From NCBI GenBank assembly GCA_937914895.1, contig CALGIL010000182.1, positions 1 through 5,994 of the forward strand: a stretch of DNA of 5,994 nt, read 5' to 3'. The translations under genes were made by a program, and so were the position numbers. This DNA is from an uncultured Angelakisella sp. (GTDB taxonomy: Bacteria; Bacillota; Clostridia; Oscillospirales; Ruminococcaceae). Below the pieces are notes generated by a model. It saw only the letters and a program-made list of their open reading frames with translations, had not been told where the DNA came from and searched no databases. Of this stretch, positions 1-4,569 are shown piece after piece. Within the stretch, counting starts at the first letter, position 1; every line of letters starts with the position of its first letter.

Positions 1-546
1 CCCCACCCCCACCAGCCGCCCCAGAATCAGGGAAATGATCAGGGAGACGGTAAGGCAGAAAAAGTCGAAGGCGGTTTTGACCACCCGCACCGGCTTTTTA
101 AAATGCTGGGAAAAATCCCGGACAAAGGTGTCAAAGGGCAGCACCGGCAGGCGGCACTTGATAAAGAGGCTGGCGCCGAAGGAGATGACCACAAAGCCGA
201 TAAAAAAGTAAAGGGCCCGCAGGGGAAGGGTCAGGGGCAGGGGGGACAAAAGGACGGCCCAGCCGTCAATAAGCAGCCCGAACACCCCCGCGATGGCAAA
301 GCTGAGGAGGTAGCCCCACCGGAATACCCGGGTGGCCAGCACCAGTACCAGAATGGTAAGGCTTTGGATAAGGAAGTTCCAAACGCCGAAGCTGAGTATG
401 GGGAACAGCTCGCTGAGGGACAGCGGGACGCTGGACAGGGTGGAAATCCCCAGGCCGCTGCGCACCATCAGGCTGACCGCAAAGCTGTTGATAACCAGCC
501 CCAGCACCATGGCGGCCTCGCAGGGGAACCGTTTTTTTTCGTTCAT
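1..546 (-). CDS. YczE/DUF6198-type integral membrane protein, N-terminal part (runs off left edge)
   Basis: This is an open frame read leftwards from ATG at 544-546 with no stop before the window edge, giving 182 visible residues that start MNEKKRFPCEAAMVLGLVIN. Upstream, GAGGTG (553-558) lies 6 bases from the ATG, which supports the start. The protein is strongly hydrophobic: about five membrane segments can be seen (roughly residues 11-28, 50-72, 78-100, 109-129 and 157-178), separated by short basic loops. The pattern SGLGISTLSSVPLSLSE (30-46), FGLLIDGW (89-96), LPVLPFDTFVRDF (133-145) and the end LILGRLVGVG match my memory of the YczE/YitT-like DUF6198 family, common in Firmicutes and functionally uncharacterised. 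Only the C-terminal segment should be missing. It lies 89 bases downstream of the permease gene on the same strand and may be co-transcribed with it, although a stem-loop intervenes. I see no separate strong promoter. The family call is fairly sure; the function is unknown. Confidence 0.8.
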   Translation of the reverse strand, partial: MNEKKRFPCEAAMVLGLVINSFAVSLMVRSGLGISTLSSVPLSLSELFPILSFGVWNFLIQSLTILVLVLATRVFRWGYLLSFAIAGVFGLLIDGWAVLLSPLPLTLPLRALYFFIGFVVISFGASLFIKCRLPVLPFDTFVRDFSQHFKKPVRVVKTAFDFFCLTVSLIISLILGRLVGVG

Positions 547-566
547 AAAAAGCACCTCGTATCCCG

Positions 567-603
567 GCAGAGGCAGCAGGGAGCACATCCCCGCTGCCTC
601 TGC
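567..603 (-). other. Intergenic stem-loop between the permease and the YczE-like gene
   Basis: An 11-base perfect inverted repeat (567-577 GCAGAGGCAGC with 593-603 GCTGCCTCTGC) continues after one mismatch into a 4-bp inner stem (579-582 with 588-591), leaving a 5-base loop. It sits in the 89-base gap between two same-strand genes. On the minus-strand transcript the stem is followed by CGGGAT rather than a run of U, so it is not a standard intrinsic terminator. The 3' base of the stem ends about 20 bases before the downstream ATG and leaves that gene's ribosome site free. It could stabilise or process the mRNA, attenuate expression of the downstream gene, or bind a protein; the sequence does not decide. 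Confidence 0.6.
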
Positions 604-635
604 GTAAAAGGGTATAAAAAGAGTATGAAGAAGCG

Positions 636-2090
636 TTACATCATGGCCGCCAGGATGGGATAGCCTACAAAGGCGCCCAGCAGGGCGGAGGCGATCATCA
701 GGGGGAAGCCGTACTTGGCCATGGAGCCGGTGGTGGTCCAGCCGGAGCCGATGGCAAACACCACGGTGGCCATGGCCGGCGGAGTGGCAAAGGCGTAGGA
801 GGCCATCATGCCGATGACCGACACCACCGCGGCGGTGTTGACCGTGCTCAGCCCCAGGGTGATGGGGATGGCCACGGCGGTGACCACCGTGACGGTGACC
901 ATGTTGGAGGAAAGGTTGGTCTGGATGGAGGCCCAGACGGAGAACAGCAGCACCAGGGCCAGAGGGGCCAGGGTGGCGGCAAAGGGCTGGATGCTGGTGG
1001 AGATCCAGTCGGTAAGGCCCACGTCGGCGTTGGTCATGGCGGAGCCCAGGGTCAGGGTGCCGGCGGTCATAATCAGGCTGGCCCAGGGGATGCCCTTGGT
1101 GGTGGCGTCCTTAAAGCTGAGCAGAGGCTTACCCTCAAAGGTGACAATGGCCATGGCCACGGCGCCCAGCAGGGGGGGCATGGCGGTGCCAAAGCCGTCG
1201 ATAAAATCAGCCGCATCGGGCAGCACCGGCTTGATGACGCCGGGCAGCACCCACAGCAGCACCACGGCAAAGAAGATGACCAGGGTGGTTTTCTCCCTGC
1301 GGTCCATGGGCTTCAGGGAGGCCTTCAGCGAGGAGGCGTCCAGATTTTTAATCTCGCTCATGTCGGGGCGCAGGACAAACCGGAACAGCAGCATCATAAA
1401 GAGGAACGCCAGGGCGGCCACGGGCAGGGCCCCGGCCATGTAGGAGGCGTAGCTGATGGCCTCGCCGGTGGCTGTCTGGTAAAAGCCGAAGGCCATCAGG
1501 GGAAAGACGTGGGCGATAGGGGTCATACCTGCGGAAATGCCCGAGCAGAACACCATGCCCATCATCATCATGTTGGCCACCTTGCTGCCCTTTTGCAGGC
1601 CCAGCACGGTGTAAATCTCCTCGGTAATGGTCAGAAAGATAATGACCAGCACGGTGGGACTCATAAAGGAGCCTAAAAAGAGGACCGAGGCAAAGTACAA
1701 AAGGGTAAAGGCCCAGGGCCCCCTGCGGGCCGCGCCGTTTGTGACAAAGGCGATGGCGCAGCGGCGGATAAAGGGGGTTTGGCTGAGGGTGTAGGTGCAC
1801 ATAAAGGTAAACATAAGGAAGGAAAAGGTGGAGTTGCCCACCGACCCGGACAGGATGGAGGACATCTTCATGCCGGGGACAAAGGCGATGGCGGCTATGC
1901 ACAGCATGGAGGGCCAGTCGATGGAAATGGTCATCCACAAAATCAAAACGCCGATAAAGATGCCCAGGACCTGCATGGCTGCCTGGGTCATGCCCGCGGG
2001 CGCGGGAATAAACTTGAAAAACAAAATGAAGGCCATGGAGATGGTAATAATGATGGCGCGCTTTTTGGCGTTGGCGGCTGTCTCACTCAT
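636..2090 (-). CDS. SLC13/DASS-family anion permease (probable di-/tricarboxylate or related anion transporter)
   Basis: This complete 484-residue membrane protein has the usual length for the bacterial divalent anion:Na+ symporter (DASS/SLC13, ion-transporter superfamily) group. About a dozen hydrophobic segments run along it, with a charged cytoplasmic-type loop around residues 241-267. Family landmarks are two re-entrant-hairpin regions in inverted repeat (about 138-150 FLGSFMSPTVLV and 388-400 SIQTNLSSNMVTV), SAGMTPIAH (186-194), and ATPPAMATVVFAIGSGW (436-452) near the C-terminus. The two Ser-Asn-Thr signatures that bind Na+ and substrate carboxylate in characterised members read SPT (144-146) and SNM (395-397) here, so the substrate cannot be read from them. 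The ATG start is supported by AGGGAG (2098-2103), 7 bases upstream. It lies 125 bases downstream of a flavoenzyme gene on the same strand, with its own likely promoter. Import of an organic anion used by that enzyme is inferred. Sulfate or other anions remain possible. Confidence 0.85.
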   Translation of the reverse strand: MSETAANAKKRAIIITISMAFILFFKFIPAPAGMTQAAMQVLGIFIGVLILWMTISIDWPSMLCIAAIAFVPGMKMSSILSGSVGNSTFSFLMFTFMCTYTLSQTPFIRRCAIAFVTNGAARRGPWAFTLLYFASVLFLGSFMSPTVLVIIFLTITEEIYTVLGLQKGSKVANMMMMGMVFCSGISAGMTPIAHVFPLMAFGFYQTATGEAISYASYMAGALPVAALAFLFMMLLFRFVLRPDMSEIKNLDASSLKASLKPMDRREKTTLVIFFAVVLLWVLPGVIKPVLPDAADFIDGFGTAMPPLLGAVAMAIVTFEGKPLLSFKDATTKGIPWASLIMTAGTLTLGSAMTNADVGLTDWISTSIQPFAATLAPLALVLLFSVWASIQTNLSSNMVTVTVVTAVAIPITLGLSTVNTAAVVSVIGMMASYAFATPPAMATVVFAIGSGWTTTGSMAKYGFPLMIASALLGAFVGYPILAAMM

Positions 2091-2126
2091 AACGGAGCTC
2101 CCTTTCTGATGTCGGACACACAGTCC

Positions 2127-2154
2127 ATTGTATCAGTATTTTGATAAACGTCCA
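2127..2154 (-). promoter_or_regulatory. Probable sigma70-type promoter of the SLC13 permease gene
   Basis: Read on the minus strand, TGGACG (2149-2154; 4 of 6 to TTGACA) is followed after 16 bases by TACAAT (2127-2132; 5 of 6 to TATAAT). The block is AT-rich, in contrast with the flanking coding DNA. Predicted transcription would begin near 2120, giving a leader of about 30 bases that holds the AGGGAG ribosome site. This would let the permease be transcribed independently of the flavoenzyme upstream. The match is by eye only; the -35 is moderate. Confidence 0.5.
2131..2146. promoter_or_regulatory. Inverted repeat TATCA-N6-TGATA inside the permease promoter
   Basis: A 5-bp perfect inverted repeat (2131-2135 and 2142-2146) with a 6-base spacer overlaps the last two bases of the predicted -10 and most of the -10/-35 spacer. 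A protein bound here would block RNA polymerase, so it is a candidate repressor operator. The even spacing does not fit the T-N11-A rule, so it is a poor candidate for the neighbouring LysR-type regulator. Short AT-rich repeats also arise by chance. Confidence 0.3.
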
Positions 2155-2167
2155 CTACAAAAAATGG

Positions 2168-2179
2168 TGTTTGCAAACA
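2168..2179. promoter_or_regulatory. 12-bp perfect palindrome TGTTTGCAAACA upstream of the permease promoter
   Basis: The twelve bases are perfectly self-complementary and centred about 53 bases upstream of the predicted permease transcription start, a position typical of an activator site. Eight bases of it (TGTTTGCA) recur at 3534-3541 in the flavoenzyme/regulator control region, which hints at a shared regulator. It has some likeness to LacI-family operators but a GC rather than CG centre, and it is shorter than a consensus cre site. The identity of any binding protein is unknown. Confidence 0.4.
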
Positions 2180-2182
2180 AAC

Positions 2183-2199
2183 CCTGCCGGGGCGGCAGG
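2183..2199 (-). terminator. Weak intrinsic terminator after the FAD oxidoreductase gene
   Basis: Seventeen bases after the flavoenzyme stop codon, a 7-bp GC-rich stem with a 3-base loop (CCTGCCG, CCC, CGGCAGG on the minus strand) is followed by GTTTGTTTG. The stem is strong but the T-tract is interrupted by G residues, so termination is probably partial and some read-through into the permease gene is likely. A competing small hairpin (GGGC-TGT-GCCC, 2204-2214) lies just before it. Confidence 0.5.
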
Positions 2200-2215
2200 C
2201 TGCGGGCACAGCCCC

Positions 2216-3469
2216 TCAGATCAGGGCGTCCTGATTCTGCAGCTCGCCGCGGACAGAGGCGACATCGCAGCGGCCGTCCGCGGTCAGGGCCGCCGCCACG
2301 CCGGCGGCGTGGCCGGTGGCAAAGCCGGTGCCCATTACCCGCACCGATGCGTGGGCGGTCTGGTCGCAGGAGATGCAGCGCCCCGCGCACCACAGATTTT
2401 TCATGCCTTGGGGCCGCAGGGCGCCCAGGGGGATGTCAAAGTAACTGCCGTCCTCCATGTGGGTGTACTCCACGCCCGCACCCCTGTGGACCTCGGGGCT
2501 CCAGCCGCCCCGGGCAACCGAGTCGGGGCGCTTGCGGCAGGATACCACATCCTCATAGGTGACGGTTTCCTCGCCCACAATGCGGCGGGTTTCCCGCAGG
2601 CCGATGCCGGGGCCGGAGGAAACCATGCGGCAGTGCTCCATACCGGGGACAAAACGGCGGAAGGCCTCCACGTAGGACCGGGCCTGACGGCGAAGGTTCC
2701 GCTCCGCCTCGGTCAGGCTTTTGGCATCCAGGGCGTCCACCTGGATGCTGGGGATGGTGCAGTAGCCGTAATCGGCGCCGGGCTCCCGGAGGATGAGGCC
2801 CCACTCCTTGGTCAGGTGGGGGATACCGGCTGCCTTGGCCGCCAGAATGCCCTTTTTCAGCGTGTCGGGGGTGGTATCGCAGTCGGCGGGAATGCGGTCG
2901 ATGCGCACCGACAGACTGGCCAGCTGGGTGGCGCCGTCTCCGTCGCCCCAGCGGTAGGCGCACCCGGCCATGTGGGCCAGATTGGCGTCCCCGGTGGCGT
3001 CCACAAAGGATTTGGCGGCCACGGTGTACTCCCCTTCGTCGTCCACGCACCGAAGCAGCCCAAGGGTTCCTTCCCGCACCTGCACGCCAATGATGGACGT
3101 ATGGAGCAGATACGCCGCCCCGGCATCGTCCATCACCTGGTCCAGTGCCAGCTTCAGCACCTCGGGGTCGAAGCGGATGGATGCGTTGCCGGTGACGGGG
3201 GAGACGGCATAGGCCGCTTTTTCCCCCAGTGCGCGCAGCTTTTGCAGCACGGTCTCGCCCACGCCCTTTACCACCTGGGTGGGGGGATTGCCCCGGGAAT
3301 GGAACCCGCAGTAGGCCACCACACAGGAGTGGGTGGACTGGCCGCCCAAATAGGGGCTGCGCTCCAGCAGCAGCACCCTGGCCCCCGCCCGGGCGGCGCC
3401 CACGGCGGCGGCCACCCCCGCGGACCCGCCGCCCGCGACGGCGACATCCACGTCATAATGCCTGCTCAA
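2216..3469 (-). CDS. FAD-dependent oxidoreductase, FAD_oxidored (PF12831-like) family
   Basis: This complete 417-residue soluble protein has no signal peptide or membrane segment and so is cytoplasmic. The N-terminus holds a Rossmann FAD site: a beta strand at 7-12, GGGSAG (13-18) and an acidic ribose-binding residue, E36, in VLLLER. LGGQST (41-46) follows. Further family landmarks are NPPTQVVKGVGE (61-72), the FVDATGDANLAHMAG segment (155-169), the diagnostic GLRETRRIVGEETVTYEDV (290-308), and the C-terminal FAD-closing region NLWCAGRCISCDQTAHASVR (358-377) with GTGFATGHAAGVAAAL. These point to the PF12831 group, whose members have varied and mostly unknown substrates. No fused FMN, heme or ferredoxin domain is present, so the electron partner is unidentified. 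The start is TTG, preceded by AGGAGG. The gene is divergent from a LysR regulator, and an anion permease follows downstream. Oxidation or reduction of the imported compound is inferred from that context. Confidence 0.85.
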   Translation of the reverse strand: MSRHYDVDVAVAGGGSAGVAAAVGAARAGARVLLLERSPYLGGQSTHSCVVAYCGFHSRGNPPTQVVKGVGETVLQKLRALGEKAAYAVSPVTGNASIRFDPEVLKLALDQVMDDAGAAYLLHTSIIGVQVREGTLGLLRCVDDEGEYTVAAKSFVDATGDANLAHMAGCAYRWGDGDGATQLASLSVRIDRIPADCDTTPDTLKKGILAAKAAGIPHLTKEWGLILREPGADYGYCTIPSIQVDALDAKSLTEAERNLRRQARSYVEAFRRFVPGMEHCRMVSSGPGIGLRETRRIVGEETVTYEDVVSCRKRPDSVARGGWSPEVHRGAGVEYTHMEDGSYFDIPLGALRPQGMKNLWCAGRCISCDQTAHASVRVMGTGFATGHAAGVAAALTADGRCDVASVRGELQNQDALI

Positions 3470-3486
3470 AACAAATCAAACCTCCT
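3467..3486 (-). promoter_or_regulatory. Ribosome site and TTG start codon of the FAD oxidoreductase
   Basis: On the minus strand a perfect AGGAGG (3481-3486) precedes TTG (3467-3469) by 11 bases, slightly longer than ideal. The frame is closed upstream by TGA (3476-3478), only two codons before the TTG, and neither codon between them is a start codon. The next possible start (GTG, codon 7) falls at the first FAD-binding strand and would be far from the ribosome site. TTG is therefore the only sensible start. A rare start with long spacing suggests modest translation. Confidence 0.75.
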
Positions 3487-3491
3487 AAACC

Positions 3492-3509
3492 CTGGTTAAA
3501 GTTCACCAG
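3492..3509. promoter_or_regulatory. Dyad CTGGT-N8-ACCAG in the flavoenzyme leader
   Basis: Five-base perfect arms (3492-3496, 3505-3509) flank eight bases in which two further pairs match. The dyad lies between the predicted transcription start (about 3515) and the ribosome site (3481-3486), so it could be a downstream repressor operator or a small leader hairpin. The arms resemble GntR-type half-sites such as those bound by FadR, but the spacing differs, so no regulator is assigned. It lacks T-N11-A symmetry, so the adjacent LysR protein is not the obvious ligand. Confidence 0.4.
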
Positions 3510-3521
3510 TTTTTCAAGGTA

Positions 3522-3550
3522 AGTATAGAATTTTGTTTGCATTCTGTAAA
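3522..3550 (-). promoter_or_regulatory. Sigma70-type promoter of the FAD oxidoreductase gene
   Basis: Read on the minus strand, TTTACA (3545-3550; 5 of 6 to TTGACA) is followed after exactly 17 bases by TATACT (3522-3527; 5 of 6 to TATAAT). This is the best promoter match in the window. Transcription should start near 3515, giving a leader of roughly 45 bases. The -10/-35 spacer holds an inverted repeat, AGAAT-N9-ATTCT (3527-3545). The element overlaps the oppositely directed promoter of the LysR gene, so the two probably compete for polymerase. Confidence 0.65.
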
Positions 3551-3570
3551 ATTGTTGTTTATGATATAAG
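3537..3570 (+). promoter_or_regulatory. Promoter region of the LysR-family regulator gene
   Basis: Two overlapping readings are possible. TTGCAT (3537-3542; 3 of 6) with 17-base spacing reaches TATGAT (3560-3565; 5 of 6). Alternatively, the extended -10 TGATATAAG (TG at 3562-3563, hexamer 3565-3570, 5 of 6) could work with a poor -35. Either places the start at about 3572-3577, inside the TATAG-N7-CTATA dyad, which favours autorepression. The -35 lies within the spacer of the divergent flavoenzyme promoter. Confidence 0.5.
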
Positions 3571-3571
3571 A

Positions 3572-3588
3572 TATAGAAAAAACCTATA
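3572..3588. promoter_or_regulatory. Probable LysR-type operator, TATAG-N7-CTATA (T-N11-A box)
   Basis: The arms TATAG (3572-3576) and CTATA (3584-3588) are perfect inverted repeats. They contain T3574 and A3586 separated by 11 bases, the T-N11-A signature of LysR-family recognition sites. The centre (3580) is about 65 bases upstream of the predicted flavoenzyme transcription start, the standard place for the high-affinity LysR site. It also covers the predicted start of the regulator's own transcript, as expected for autorepression. A single half-site TATAG recurs at 3524-3528 over the flavoenzyme -10. The geometry is seen directly; binding is inferred. Confidence 0.6.
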
Positions 3589-3606
3589 CCCAATGGAGGA
3601 AGCCAT

Positions 3607-4509
3607 ATGCAGCTGCAACAGATTCACTATGTGCTGAAGGTCCACGAGTGCGGCAGCTTTTCCGCGGCCGCCCGGGAACTGTTTATCACCCAGCCGACCC
3701 TGTCCCAGCAGGTGATGGCGCTGGAAAAGGAGCTGGGGGTCACCCTGTTCATCCGCCATCCCCGGGGGGTGTATCTCACCGATGCCGGAGAGGAATTTAT
3801 TTTTTATGCCCGGCGCATCCTCAACGAGGTAAGCAGTATGGAGAGCAGTATGGGCAGCTATGCCGCCCAATCCAAGGGGCTGGTAAAAATCGGGGTGCTG
3901 TGGGTGTTTGCCTACCTGGGCATTGCCGATGTGCTGTCCGGATTCCGGGCGGCCCACCCGCAAATCGAGACCTCTATGAAGGTCAACGGCAGCGTGATGC
4001 TTTTGAATATGCTGCAAAACCGGGATGTGGACGCTATTTTTTTCATTTCCATGGAGCAGGGCATCCAAAGGAGCGATCTTTATGCCCAAAAGCTGATGGA
4101 AAATGATATGGTGGCAGTCCTGCCCGCGGACAACCCCCTGGCCGGCCTGGAGGTGATCCATTACGGCGACCTGGGGGGCCAGAATGTTATTATGCCATCC
4201 CGGGACTCCACCATTTACGCCCCGGTGCTGGGACATTTTCAGGCCTGCGGCATCACCCCAAAGGTGGTGGCGGAAAGCGCCCAGACCGACGTGACCATGG
4301 CCTGTGTGGCCAGCGGTATGGGCGTCGCCTTTATATCCTCCTCCAACGCCCAGGTGCTAAAGAGCGAAAAGGTGGTGCTTCGGCCCCTGCGCCCCACCAT
4401 CAAGCGCACCATTTATTTTGCGACCCTTCGGGACACCCTGGTGATTCCGGCGGTGCGGATGCTGGCGGACTATGTGCGGGAATATCCCTTTCCGTTGTCC
4501 GGGAGCTGA
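3607..4509 (+). CDS. LysR-family transcriptional regulator
   Basis: This complete 300-residue protein has the normal length for the family. The N-terminal winged helix-turn-helix occupies about residues 1-60, with the typical SFSAAARELFITQPTLSQQV (17-36) recognition region, followed by ALEKELGVTLFIR (38-50) and LTDAGEEF (57-64) of the wing. A linker helix runs to about residue 88. The effector-binding periplasmic-protein-like domain follows from about 91 (GLVKIGVLWV) to the end, including AESAQTDVTMACVASGMGVAFISS (222-245), typical of the C-terminal lobe. The ATG has GGAGG (3595-3599) 7 bases upstream. The gene is divergent from the flavoenzyme and convergent with leuA, so its likely target is the flavoenzyme and possibly the permease. 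LysR regulators usually sense a pathway substrate or intermediate, so the ligand here is probably a small organic anion; that last point is inference. Confidence 0.93.
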   Translation: MQLQQIHYVLKVHECGSFSAAARELFITQPTLSQQVMALEKELGVTLFIRHPRGVYLTDAGEEFIFYARRILNEVSSMESSMGSYAAQSKGLVKIGVLWVFAYLGIADVLSGFRAAHPQIETSMKVNGSVMLLNMLQNRDVDAIFFISMEQGIQRSDLYAQKLMENDMVAVLPADNPLAGLEVIHYGDLGGQNVIMPSRDSTIYAPVLGHFQACGITPKVVAESAQTDVTMACVASGMGVAFISSSNAQVLKSEKVVLRPLRPTIKRTIYFATLRDTLVIPAVRMLADYVREYPFPLSGS

Positions 4510-4518
4510 AGAGGGAAA

Positions 4519-4555
4519 AGGGCGGCTTGGGGCAGATTTTGCCCCAAGCCGCCCT
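4519..4555. terminator. Bidirectional intrinsic terminator between lysR-type gene and leuA
   Basis: A perfect 16-bp inverted repeat (4519-4534 with 4540-4555) encloses a 5-base loop and is very GC-rich. It starts 10 bases after the LysR-family stop and 15 bases after the leuA stop (minus strand). On the minus strand it is followed by TTT then CCC, a short U-tract that makes it a good leuA terminator. On the plus strand the tail is pyrimidine-rich (CCTTC) without a T-run, so it probably works less well for the regulator. It separates the two convergent transcripts. Confidence 0.85.
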
Positions 4556-4569
4556 CCTTCGGCCGCCCC

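Noticed and set aside
567..603. Stem-loop as a standard Rho-independent terminator
   Set aside because: Neither strand has a T-run directly after the stem; the nearest minus-strand T-run is the spacer between the next gene's ribosome site and its ATG.
103..663. A 186-codon plus-strand frame across the left end
   Set aside because: It is hydrophilic low-complexity sequence opposite a clear multi-pass membrane protein frame, and it crosses the intergenic stem-loop.
2141..3499. A 452-codon open frame on the plus strand, antisense to the FAD oxidoreductase
   Set aside because: It mirrors the real gene almost exactly, has low-complexity Gly/His/Ala-rich sequence with no family resemblance, and is a common by-product of GC-rich coding DNA. 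The opposite frame has clear FAD-binding motifs.
3559..4236. A 225-codon minus-strand frame antisense to the LysR-family gene
   Set aside because: The plus-strand frame carries the unmistakable LysR helix-turn-helix and ribosome site; the antisense frame is His/Gln-rich without motifs.
636..4509. Assignment as a tricarballylate (tcuRABC) operon
   Set aside because: The transporter is SLC13 rather than MFS, the flavoenzyme matches PF12831 rather than the TcuA/FAD_binding_2 pattern, and no TcuB-like iron-sulfur protein is present.
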